Source: Desulfovibrio sp. ZJ209 (lineage in GTDB: Bacteria; Desulfobacterota; Desulfovibrionia; Desulfovibrionales; Desulfovibrionaceae). From it: a DNA stretch of 64,000 bases. Below are positions 59,901 through 64,000 of this stretch, piece after piece. Where the stretch lies: NCBI RefSeq assembly GCF_011039135.1, contig NZ_JAAKEJ010000006.1:124001-188000 (forward strand), written 5' to 3'. The notes beneath the pieces were generated by a model, which did no database searches, was not told where the DNA came from, and saw nothing but the letters and a program-made list of their open reading frames with translations. The position numbers and the translations under genes are program-made. How positions within the stretch are numbered: the first letter of the stretch is position 1; each line of letters opens with the position of its first letter.

Positions 59901-60294
59901 GGCCCGCCCCCAGACTCGCGCCCATCGTCCCCATGCTGTACGGCAACGAGGTCATGGCATCGGGGATGCCCTCGAATGTCTTGCCTTGGTATTTGCGGAC
60001 GTATGCCTCCTTTTCCCGTTCCCGTTGTGCGCGGCGCTCAAGCTCCGCCTTGTCCGTCACATCAATGTCACCGCCACCCCAGGCGTCGCGCACCGTGTCA
60101 ACGATGCCGTCTGGGATCATGGTAATCCCCTCAAGGATCGCTTCACCGCTATTGGCGAGCTTGGAGAGGAAGCCGGGCTCCTCCTGCTGCGCTTCCTGCG
60201 GGGCGTTGCCCCCGGTGAAATCTACCCCCGTGAAATCAAGAAGTAGGGAGGAGTAGTCGGTATTCGTCGGGCGGTTGGCGGTCTGCTTGGGCAT
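47932..60294 (-). CDS. Giant phage polyvalent protein: methylase, SBNO helicase, nuclease and peptidase-like domains
   Basis: 4,120 residues. Visible order: hydrophobic Gly/Ala segment ~116-155; Pro/Gln-rich region to ~640; two tandem ~75-residue repeats at ~743-895; barnase/EndoU-like (PBECR) domain ~980-1090 (GDIDLPWGNSKFGLQHIIERR); N6-adenine methylase ~1145-1460 (EPTAGNGALL, NPPF near 1335); Gly/Arg-rich stretch ~1483-1626; Strawberry-notch helicase ~1645-2400 (Walker A GDQTGVGKGR near 1722, LDESHSAGG near 1852, TLGRIFRTGQ near 2250); metallopeptidase-like AHEQIVHHGLRG near 2855; second PBECR-like domain ~3030-3170; C-terminal ~900 residues of the kind in large phage proteins, with a hydrophobic segment ~3835-3868. 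This matches the polyvalent proteins of phages and conjugative elements, thought to enter the cell with the DNA and blunt host defences. ATG 60294 follows GAAAGGACGCGACG. Confidence 0.85.
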   Translation of the reverse strand: MPKQTANRPTNTDYSSLLLDFTGVDFTGGNAPQEAQQEEPGFLSKLANSGEAILEGITMIPDGIVDTVRDAWGGGDIDVTDKAELERRAQREREKEAYVRKYQGKTFEGIPDAMTSLPYSMGTMGASLGAGLAAGVVGGPVAGAAAGMAASGVLAYRATKEDFMRRMLGETEKALGRAPTQEEWDRIAADFDSEATQYGLWEAGPEALSNLFMAKLLGPLGSKIFKGGIGHAAKRVAGLYGEELATETATQMGQGDIEAGIGQRDKAPGAWEAFKEVAPATFWQTTLMAGGKKAADLVSNRMRRRSDDAANNTINEDEQAPDAEGENPQKGSAFMDAGSVQPAAPYVFEQQPGNMPVPRSAAPRDFVRDYQDEMSYAETDNFIREQEEREQAQADADFLIEQGRAPSVRYTPHQQALEAGETIDLLQLPQDATGMAQGISVFGLPEGTGAQAMGTNDTGLGTIAPPTDFYEPRPITTPYQPKQALPQEPGASSGPGRWAGGRSQLSYPWPGMAQGIGGLMGVQQPEQVTPPPAMPTQSQITNTQVAPRADTTAMAEGLGMPAPEAMPQEAKAPEAAPAITGAPRTPQVEPSWGYALPSFVTAPYAKGGASPRTSRRTELLNSLSEEKRRGARRMTNAELERYVETEQNPVPLTEENLSRDPAYNLPTAPAGTVFALPDGKKTKPFPKTDFSTPEKASASKKRVEQWAFNNVVAQGAKINESEGNAGQMQPEQAASETQNSEQENAERKYWGTIQNKFGEYKVHTENGHVVIGKRRISLAEAIDDMQKAIDRYGQDGATRRFKAIEDAINFLKHEEEGRNREPQSTERTSYGTIPTETGQAHVYAENGHVVVGDSRMTPAEAKGIVQSALEKHGPDVARQFEPLKKAAQAIEESEKRDSNPKDLFANVVNTDRVKSLTDSEVEMINAMFDKKKEEETSDREGSQKESSAAALPELVDGSIEHKAGDGEVEKDPFGPSFPEYSGRPKEAIEHLLKVREGYVPAAFHKEGLGDIDLPWGNSKFGLQHIIERRNKDGLDGVAFAKRLPEIINNGRVENDAEDSSRKLIISDRNKAVISLEWQEKKRTWLVTAYPLHNQLENSGQEVDFDQTLANGKTPPSDSQAENAIGSQPAFVNSNPSTAESPRPAKRNYGTADNPNTVALAEYFADKLSAGTAYSSIVQARKEAGELMGGHIAPGTIGAKAIDEAIELGAVKAARKTVEDMRARGASDVEIFRALVDLYQRQPTLGTRTSTSVAQQAYSTPTPIAFLASRLAHIGKDTTVYEPTAGNGALLIEATPGNVTANELNPKRARRLRAQGFTVTEQDAVEFKPPYGVDVVIANPPFGRVWNENHTATQEMVVDGFATKELDQAIVVRALKALKGQRGAMLSGKGRAVLIIGGKQGGTEARKKGYRSASQTKFWGWLFNNYHVLEHFSIDGKLYSRQGASFPIDVIVLDTNGTSEGRIFPGAQPPRMFTSFESLEELFNGRTLDNAGHRARGDVGSAAELEGERGQEPQRAEADSGLEHQEAPSGRGGRGGDAGGEPGGAVRHGARGAQGASQLQSGDGNLGKLPGRGGRGGDRQHADGHYADGQAAEPVGHRVPPQDNDGGSGRVPGKPGMVGNGRDGERLSGKKPEKRPQRATKFQTPYQKTSAHESLGTLVPKNMATSIRKSMAELEKAHGNIDDYVAGELGYPASELGQYFAAEQIDAIGLAIHNLSQGAGFIIGDQTGVGKGRVNAAIIRWAKRQGLIPVFVTRQTTLYGDMVRDLSDIGMEGFTPLPTNNGLTGKDAIPLPDGRTLRTASSAKHEKILREALENGLDGYDAVFTTYDQMKGTGNKPTPRRDFLSQLAPRALFILDESHSAGGSASGDSWEVKGKAAPVSKFVRELLQKSPNGVFYSSATYAKSPKVMDLYMKTDMRHAVNDISALAEAISRGGIPMQQVVASQLAEAGQYIRRERTWEGADVETQSVKTDARRADDCADALHAIMLFDRAKQKAVEEANDAAAASGGLAFDNQGANEDAMKSTSFATVMHNLIAQAMLAQKVDAIVNGADEALKRGEKPVITLSNTMESAIKEYAQENGLGTGDAIGLSFKDLFLRYLQKARQVTIKDSDGNTVETRPLTDGELGPGAVRRFKEAEAIINRSNLEELPVSFIDSIAQGLRERGYTVGEITGRTAGIDYSGETPVLATRKDSNSLRAKVIDGFNNGGVDALILNSSGSTGISLHASERFKDQRRRTMIIAQPDLNIDTFMQTLGRIFRTGQVVPPKYQLLFTDIPAEKRPAAILAKKMASLNANTTAAKDSDASFQNIPDFMNEYGDRVAKAVIAENEELHEKMGKPLEKLKEDEDSAMRKLTGYIPLLPVKEQARLYELLETQYNELIAQEEALGTLDLEAKALPLDAILEREEEIAPKKDVGPANSPFTAAAKLGTYSVKRLGRPFPAAKVREMVAAGKSVDVEEQERRFETWLAKRLKGLSPESREGFEERSRETLHAFLREANFFRPGTPVTISNGRDGSKVLGIVTSVYQKGTPDNPLALSTWKVEFAVADASKKLMAPFSQIENEDASGLIFRVLHESEADAVYAALDSGQSDSREKVHIATGNIIAAYERLGKGKVVQFEDHEGNIIPGIMLPKDTNINDLLNNIDVPLTPAQAMDFLSRVEERFGAVKTEDKNFVLTRTVGDSYTIAVPASKAKGAAYYLNGGILKAAGKDFAKVGNSMCLKFLPEQKARAILEVMSSQGFGLVADNNKDVAREITGQKKVDVRPLASISPAEFLRHHLPSDGMQADTVRRVVAKLGENAKNAAESRVVQTFDELPENIRQRYADEETTLEGVFDPATGVVWFVADNLSDAERVAEVWAHEQIVHHGLRGMLTEAERKSILNRLWFSMGGMGNARIRQIARTYGLDPRNNVADRLTVMEEVVASLAEKKRLDGLTPQEMTFWKRIVRAVAQAWERLVRAVAGGDYTVAHKADVDGLLTTLGRYVMEGIPATGSMRDAATAMASVRQGSEEVSYQQLGRRESPHDLVLLPDGSPDFGMMDAHRLNNGTTLKAAPFRLKRGRSYMGAGFGLAHIEDVHGDDIREAGYPGVQAFVWDMVNGFDEIWEGSGKSMTLVRHGSKGKQAGFVELEKNGEFYEIKSAFPVDTGYPEGGTKKLLWKRHSLASTATDERNPFLSEFNARLGHASIKSEDAPKSLRGQSSGEKINHSPENGNTPLASLSLKRILGMSVKDAAKASDVPEIQHLFRKSDLTFMQSIVQLPHWIAKQAKEFAAIYDRQLQRMDERSAALKKSLETVPSLFGKSRLAGPDLESLKKLLWKIEGREMWQEHVSQVDKVVTKEVLPNGRELIEINPKFYEVFKKALDAENATPRAKEAMLEIRKSLDNDLVRAHNRMAHMAGLSDGDIRKFRQSIGHVPNYFPHHRYGAYFVQATVAVNTVGEDGKKKVGYEVVYRQHFDAISEKAAMAKAKQIVMEQRANYPDAKWTDGKNENLPDEVLGAPFDYAVMEQVIRVATSKIGDKERAQEISKILSEGVSDVLKARGWGSHGIRRKGVPGFETEDIARVLYDYKAGLNGWLTKMEAAWDFSDALSNIDARKKPNLWKYASQYTKDMLRNSDRVDRITGNIKAVAFAWYLGGSIKTAVVNATQNLVVGVPRLQMDVTGGGLMWLKGAQDALVDRVTGNKGRGLSDDEARLIEELYGESVITDAFMEEVRGQLRGVTGASLWNKFTKILGLPMSEIERFNRASLALAAYRAARSGKLKEKAKGKYGIEGKATYEQAKEFASEVVRDAHFVYGKSNMPEFMRSNTAGRAMASMYTFRTFSHNMLAMWAWALRTQGREGATFCAKSIGATMALGGVTALPLYATLMALFQAVTGDDDDWTETIRNYLPQNNLLRDAVCYGAPAIAGVSIGGSLKMETPLTKGLSKGKNPKEVLTDSIGDIIGIPYDLGIVKVSNMMDAQAQGNYWRMIEEAMPTFIRNGMQAWRLYSEGQTTMRGRPINSPGKEGARKLSGAEAVGKALGFQPVSSTKSYDAYAASKRRDEVRSAKLDELTVMALKTHDTGDPSGRRQAIKEIEAWNAKMREEGKPQMTITLQDVMRRVKARRRQNRVNDKQREKGARQAEVWGV
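55416..55847 (-). CDS. Nested gene in another frame inside the giant phage gene
   Basis: 143 codons on the same strand as the giant gene but in a different frame. GGAGGAG at 55855-55861, seven bases before ATG 55847, is among the best ribosome-binding sites in the window. The product is acidic and of natural composition (WITPGIGPAGTLEVPPNW, LKQILAWNIKKLLQDVED, ARAALRELHSYNLATG, IDSMLMDIMLMDRLLSLWD), with no family I recognise and no signal peptide. In the same stretch the giant frame encodes only Gly/Arg/Gln-rich text, as if it were the shadow. The giant frame must nevertheless be read through, so both are probably translated. Confidence 0.6.
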   Translation of the reverse strand: MAERWITPGIGPAGTLEVPPNWKGNEVKNLNELKQILAWNIKKLLQDVEDEEATPEENREARYDMARAALRELHSYNLATGISASYLAEGGEGAIDSMLMDIMLMDRLLSLWDIESPLKITTEDPGEYPESLEWWAMGVTGNA

Positions 60295-60323
60295 CGTCGC
60301 GTCCTTTCAATGTATAGGGGTGA

Positions 60324-62147
60324 CTATCGGGTTTGCGGGTAGCGGGCAGGGAGGCGTCCCGTTCTGCGCCATTCGGCCTTCTCTTCATTGGAAAGCTCGC
60401 CCTCAACATCCTGAAAGGTGACCTTTCGCGGACGGTCTTTTCTGGATTCGTTCCACCTTTTGCGGAACCAGGAGGGTTCAGCCGATTGCGCGGCGCGGAT
60501 TTGGGAGACTTCATCATCGGATATGGGACGCGGGCCTTCGGAGGTGACGATATATGCCTGCCGCCCGTTGGGGGTATTCTGGTACATGATATTGGCTTGC
60601 GCCGGGTCGTATCCTTGCCCGGAACCCATGGCAGCGCCCCCAATCCCTGCCGCTATGCCCCGCTGGCCATGATCCCACCGGAAGGCGCGATGCTGCTCCT
60701 CAGCTTCTTTTATTATCTGGCGGTCATCGTCTGAGAGTCCGCCCCATGCCCCATTTTCGCCCTGCCCTGTGGCAGCGCGCCGCATCCGCTCGTGCGTGGC
60801 CTGCGTTGCCGGATTCACTGGTTTCTCTTGGGCCGTTGCGGCGCCTTGGGGCTGTTGGCCCTGCTGCGGGGCGCTTGCTTTGGGTTGGGCGGTGCCCATA
60901 CGGGCCATGACATACCTTTCCGCCTCCTCCCGGCTCGCCCCCTTCTGCATTGCCATTTTCACGTTATCCTCAAAGGCGGCAATCGCAGCATGGGGTGTCA
61001 ATCCAGTTTGGCGGACAATACCCTCAAGAAACGCCGCCGTGCCGTAGTCCGTGGTCTTTTCGCCCGTCTCTGGGTCTGTTCTGGTGGCGTATTTGTTCAG
61101 GATGGAAACGTCGCCGGAGGAAAGGCTGTATCTTCCGCTCCCACCTGCGCCACCCTTCCCTGCACCAGCAGGACGGTACGGGGAGAGGCCGGCGCTCATA
61201 ACGCCGTTGATGCCGTCAAAGACGCCAAGCTGCTTCCCGTCTTTACCGTAGGCGAAAAGGCGCGGGGCGGCGCCGTAGTCGTCGAGGGGATTCTGGATGA
61301 TACCCACCCCGGCAATGCGGCCGTTCCCGTCGTAGAGGGGGATCTGCTTTTTGGGGTCAAGCCGATTCTCGGCATTGCCCATCATGGTGCCCCAATAGGA
61401 ACGCCTCGCGGCGGCATTGAATGCCGCGTTGAAAGGCTGTTCCTTCATATCTGCACCGCGCAACATCGTCTGCTCTCCGCGCAGGATGTTGTTCATCTCG
61501 TTGTACGCCTGCTCCGGCGTGATGGTGCGCCCCGTTGCCGTCCACCCCCCGGCCTCGTCGCTGCGAAACATCTCTTTGAAATTCCCCTGCCCATCGAGCT
61601 CAAGCCTGTAGGGAAGCGGGGAGCTTGCCACAAGCTGCTGCATGGCTGGCATGTATTTCGCCATGTCGCCCGACTGCCAGGCATCGCGCACTCCCATGGC
61701 CTGCAAGCGCCAGTCCTGATAGAGCTTGTCCGCCATTTCATCCATGCCCTTGAGCATTTCATTGTAGCCTTTCTGGCTATTGGCGCGGTCGCGCATGAAC
61801 TGCCCGAGGGCCTGGCTGTGGTGGTAGTCCTGCATGTCCGGGTTATTCTGGATTGCCGCGATACCGCCCTCGGCAAAGGCCTTGTCAATGTTGTCGTAGG
61901 CGTCCCGGAGCTTGTACTTGTCGTACATACCCCAGACGTTATCCGCCGTATTCACGAGCGTACTGACGGCATTCGCCCCGGCGTTGAGAGCCCGCGCCCC
62001 CTTGTAAAAGTCATCCCAGAAGTCAGTGTCGCGCTTGGTGGTTGTCGTGGTCTGTTTCTGCTGTGCTGCCATGGCGGACGTGGCCGAGCCCATGGCCTGC
62101 TGCGCCAGCTGCGGCATACTCGCGCCGGAAGTGTGATAGAGCGGCAT
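60324..62147 (-). CDS. Probable phage internal/ejection virion protein
   Basis: 607 residues, not matched to a named family. The N-terminal ~250 residues are helical and Ala/Gln/Asp-rich (MGSATSAMAAQQKQTTTTTK, YKLRDAYDNIDKAFAEGG); the middle has a Gly-rich turn near 330-350; a Pro/Gln/Ala linker at about 420-450 leads to a charged C-terminus (FRKRWNESRKDRPRK). Strong TAGGAG site before ATG 62147. It lies between a glycine-zipper protein and the giant polyvalent protein in one tight run (gaps 9 and 29 bases), the position of T7-like internal core proteins that form the ejection channel. Function inferred from position and composition. Confidence 0.6.
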   Translation of the reverse strand: MPLYHTSGASMPQLAQQAMGSATSAMAAQQKQTTTTTKRDTDFWDDFYKGARALNAGANAVSTLVNTADNVWGMYDKYKLRDAYDNIDKAFAEGGIAAIQNNPDMQDYHHSQALGQFMRDRANSQKGYNEMLKGMDEMADKLYQDWRLQAMGVRDAWQSGDMAKYMPAMQQLVASSPLPYRLELDGQGNFKEMFRSDEAGGWTATGRTITPEQAYNEMNNILRGEQTMLRGADMKEQPFNAAFNAAARRSYWGTMMGNAENRLDPKKQIPLYDGNGRIAGVGIIQNPLDDYGAAPRLFAYGKDGKQLGVFDGINGVMSAGLSPYRPAGAGKGGAGGSGRYSLSSGDVSILNKYATRTDPETGEKTTDYGTAAFLEGIVRQTGLTPHAAIAAFEDNVKMAMQKGASREEAERYVMARMGTAQPKASAPQQGQQPQGAATAQEKPVNPATQATHERMRRAATGQGENGAWGGLSDDDRQIIKEAEEQHRAFRWDHGQRGIAAGIGGAAMGSGQGYDPAQANIMYQNTPNGRQAYIVTSEGPRPISDDEVSQIRAAQSAEPSWFRKRWNESRKDRPRKVTFQDVEGELSNEEKAEWRRTGRLPARYPQTR

Positions 62148-62156
62148 CGTGGTCTC

Positions 62157-62954
62157 CTAGAGGAAAAAGGATGCGAGGGCACCGATACCGGCGCCAATGA
62201 GTGTTCCGGCGCCAGGCACAGCGGAACCAGCCGCCGCGCCTGCGGCTGCCCCACCGGCTGCCGCTCCCGCGCCGCCTGCCAAGGAGGCCCCGGCAATCCC
62301 GCCGAGATATGCTCCACCGGCTGCTCCGGCTACGCCGCCGATTGCCGCGCCCGTGTCACCGCCAATGGCCTTGCCAAGCTCCTTGCCCGCGTAGCCCCCC
62401 GCGACACCGCCTATTGCCGGGGCCACCACGGGGCCCATGCTCGTCAAGCCCTGCGGGGCCGTACTGGCGGCGGTCTGGCTTGCGGCCTTTGCCGCGCCAT
62501 TGGAGCCTTCAGCAAGTGCCTGAGCGGCAATATCGTCAGACATGCCCGCCAAGGTGTTCTTCCCCGCCTCGGCAGCGGCCTCGGCTCCGTTCTGCGCCAC
62601 CTGAGCCCCGGTATTGAGTTGTGCCGCGCCTGCTGCCGCGCTGTTCGCAGCCTGCTCCGCTTGAACAGCCCCTTGGATCGGTGCAGCCCCTGCCCCGGCT
62701 TGTGCGGCCTGCGAAGCGGTGTCGGGCGCGCCGAGGTTCTTTATCCAGTCGAGCCCTTTATTCCCGTATCGCCAGAGCGACTCTCCCGTGCCGATAAGGC
62801 CAATGCCTTGCGCCAGGACTTGCCCAGCCGTCGGGCGCGCGGCCTCGATTTCCGTGCGCGGCCCCTCCTTGGTCTGCTTTCCCATTGTGGCCGTAGCGCC
62901 CTGCATCTGGGTGCTTGCCAAGTCAAACGGGTTCTGCTGTCTGTAGAGCGGCAT
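62157..62954 (-). CDS. Glycine-zipper phage virion protein
   Basis: 265 residues, over half Gly and Ala. The C-terminal ~110 residues repeat small-residue zippers (GGVAGGYAGKELGKAIGG, GGAAAGAAAGSAVPGAG, GAGIGALASFFL), well suited to membrane insertion; the middle is Ala/Gln-rich. It begins MPLYRQQNPFDLAS, much like the MPLYHTSGASMPQL start of the next gene, so the two may share an N-terminal packaging signal. TAGGAG precedes ATG 62954. Likely part of the trans-envelope ejection conduit; inference. Confidence 0.6.
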   Translation of the reverse strand: MPLYRQQNPFDLASTQMQGATATMGKQTKEGPRTEIEAARPTAGQVLAQGIGLIGTGESLWRYGNKGLDWIKNLGAPDTASQAAQAGAGAAPIQGAVQAEQAANSAAAGAAQLNTGAQVAQNGAEAAAEAGKNTLAGMSDDIAAQALAEGSNGAAKAASQTAASTAPQGLTSMGPVVAPAIGGVAGGYAGKELGKAIGGDTGAAIGGVAGAAGGAYLGGIAGASLAGGAGAAAGGAAAGAAAGSAVPGAGTLIGAGIGALASFFL

Positions 62955-62963
62955 GACTGTCTC

Positions 62964-63635
62964 CTACCCCTTCGTGAAGCTGATGCCCTGCAAGATGCCA
63001 TTCTGGGCATTCAGAGTTGCGGCCTTCATCAAGCGATCAAAGTTCTCCTGTTCTGCACCCACGCGCGCCTGTGTCCGCGCCCCGGCAAGCTGTGCTGCCT
63101 TTTGCGTGTCGAGGGCGGCGGCAATCCCTTGGAATCGCCCGGAGTTCGGGTTGACCCCAAGCCGGGCATTCGCGCGCGCCGTCGTTGCCTGAACGTCCTT
63201 CCAGGCATTCGCCGTATCGGCGGTAGCCAAGGCCATGCGCTCGTTCACGTCCACGCCATCCAAGGCGGCGGTCATAATTTTTTTGGATGCCTCGGCCTGC
63301 TGCGGCAAGAGCTCCGTGGCCGCAGTCAACTGCTTCTTGTAGAGGTCGGTTTCAAGTGGCAACATTGCCAAATTGGCTTTTGCTTGCGCGATCTCGTAGG
63401 GCTTCTGGTAGTCCTGCCAGAGCTTGAAATACTCCCTCGCCCATGCCTGCTGCTCCTCGGAGAGTGTGGCCATGCGCGCGTTGTAGGCATAGTCCACCGT
63501 ATTTGTGGTGGAGCTCCCGCCACCGCTGCCACCGCCCATGCACTGAGCGACCGGGCCTTCGTAGTCGTAGCACTCGGCCTCCAGGGTTTCCCCCGTCTCA
63601 ATATCCATGACAAGGCGGGTGTAGATTTTCACCAT
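62964..63635 (-). CDS. Phage structural/internal protein, helical
   Basis: 223 residues starting MVKIYTRLVMDIETGETLEAECYDYEG, then a Gly/Ser loop (GGGSGGGSSTTNT) and a long helical body rich in Ala and Gln (YEIAQAKANLAMLPLETDLY, TDKQ-type heptads). The opening strand pair is common at the start of small podovirus structural proteins upstream of internal proteins. GGAGGTG eight bases before ATG 63635 decides the start; the frame extends to 63788 but overlaps the previous gene. It overlaps that gene by seven bases and ends nine bases before the next. Exact role unknown. Confidence 0.6.
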   Translation of the reverse strand: MVKIYTRLVMDIETGETLEAECYDYEGPVAQCMGGGSGGGSSTTNTVDYAYNARMATLSEEQQAWAREYFKLWQDYQKPYEIAQAKANLAMLPLETDLYKKQLTAATELLPQQAEASKKIMTAALDGVDVNERMALATADTANAWKDVQATTARANARLGVNPNSGRFQGIAAALDTQKAAQLAGARTQARVGAEQENFDRLMKAATLNAQNGILQGISFTKG

Positions 63636-64000
63636 CTCGCGGGCACCTCCTCCCCCTCGGCAATTCCGAGGATTTCTCGCGTGGCGCTCGTGACCACGCC
63701 TCCAACACTCTCTGCGCTTGCCGCAATGAAACACCGCGCCGGGATTGTCCCCGCGAGCTTCCACCCGCACTTTATGGCGGCGCGCCAAGCCAAGGGGTTT
63801 GTTTCAGGCGTTACCCCATAGAGGCAGTCGAAAAGGTATCCGGCCTCGTCCTTCCGGCTCAGGATGTACCTGTACAGGTGCCAGCCAATCCGCCGGTGGG
63901 TATTGCGCCCCCAGAATTTGCGGAAGATCACGAAATGGACACGCGCAGCCCGGCCCTCAATGCAGTTGAGCCATGTCAGGGCGGCTATTTGCTCCCCGCA
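63629..64000 (-). CDS. GNAT-like phage protein, 5' end outside window
   Basis: Open from the window edge to TGA 63629-63631, 123 codons visible. The text GEQIAALTWLNCIEG, then HRRIGWHLYRYILSR, and NPLAWRAAIKCGWKLAG has the pattern of an N-acetyltransferase C-terminal half, where the Asn-Ala-Gly/Gly-Trp segment ends the acetyl-CoA fold. Such proteins recur in the late regions of podoviruses; their target is unknown. A GTG at 63931 is possible but the frame is clearly coding upstream of it. Confidence 0.6.
   Translation of the reverse strand, partial: CGEQIAALTWLNCIEGRAARVHFVIFRKFWGRNTHRRIGWHLYRYILSRKDEAGYLFDCLYGVTPETNPLAWRAAIKCGWKLAGTIPARCFIAASAESVGGVVTSATREILGIAEGEEVPARW

Larger units (their letters stand above)
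46792..64000. mobile_element. Prophage, left part (continues past the window)
   Basis: Begins at the tRNA remnant and runs to the window edge. It contains putative integrase arm repeats, an early-type regulator on the plus strand and a long minus-strand late module with ejection-type virion proteins and a polyvalent giant protein. The integrase, capsid, terminase and lysis genes are not here. G+C is lower than the host chromosome. The order (GNAT-like, three internal proteins, giant protein) suggests a podovirus-like particle that ejects proteins with its DNA; this is inference. Confidence 0.75.

Overview
The window is 64 kb of GC-rich bacterial DNA, roughly two-thirds G+C in the left 44 kb. 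Gene content and codon bias suggest a Gram-negative anaerobe of the Desulfovibrionaceae type (inference; there is no rRNA gene here). The signs are Shine-Dalgarno starts with tightly overlapping genes, a periplasm with PpiD-like, VKOR-like and secreted cyclophilin proteins, a large hybrid kinase with periplasmic solute-binding domains, and the gene order rpsF-rpsR-rplI-dnaB.

Layout. 1-4.9 kb: partial aldehyde dehydrogenase (-), CgeB-like glycosyltransferase, Bcr/CflA exporter and cysteine hydrolase (+), ended by a strong hairpin. 4.9-8.6 kb: hybrid sensor kinase (-). 8.9-15.8 kb: VKOR-thioredoxin protein, PpiD-like foldase, glmS, a papain-like small protein and rimO (+). 15.8-21.9 kb: minus-strand SGNH protein and MBOAT acyltransferase pair (less GC-rich), glycosyltransferase, class IV aminotransferase and asd. 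22.1-29.3 kb: a chain of ATGA/GTGA-coupled genes (sugar epimerase, U32 protein, methyltransferase, PHP-UvrD fusion). 29.3-34 kb: metal P1B-ATPase behind a MerR-type promoter, cobT and an OppF-like ATPase. 34-38.4 kb (-): MoaD-like protein, nucleoside-recognition membrane protein, rnhA, dnaB, rplI, rpsR, rpsF. 38.5-40.5 kb (+): rlmE, yebC-type gene, ruvC. 40.6-44.5 kb (-): an AT-rich orphan LHH-type nuclease, a secreted propeller, cyclophilin, dapA and an HU/IHF protein.

44.9-46.5 kb holds a lower-GC two-gene operon with its own promoter. Its first gene, once a single in-frame TAG is ignored, resembles lambda RexA, and the overlapping second gene is a four-helix membrane protein of RexB size and order. 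I propose a divergent RexAB-like abortive-infection operon whose first gene is broken or recoded. Next to it (46.79 kb) is the 3' part of a tRNA-Arg(TCT) gene, which I read as a phage attachment junction. It is followed by three TGTGCCCAC direct repeats (likely integrase arm sites), five TTTAC repeats spaced 11-12 bp, a consensus sigma-70 promoter and a small HTH gene.

From 47.6 kb to the window end lies the late module of a prophage on the minus strand, truncated at 64,000. It contains a GNAT-like protein, three probable ejection/internal virion proteins and a 4,120-residue polyvalent protein. The giant protein carries an N6-adenine methylase, a Strawberry-notch-type helicase, two barnase/EndoU-like nuclease domains, a metallopeptidase-like motif and a long phage-type C-terminus. 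A well-formed 143-codon gene with its own ribosome-binding site is nested in another frame inside the giant gene.

All family assignments are by eye from translated sequence. No database search was run.
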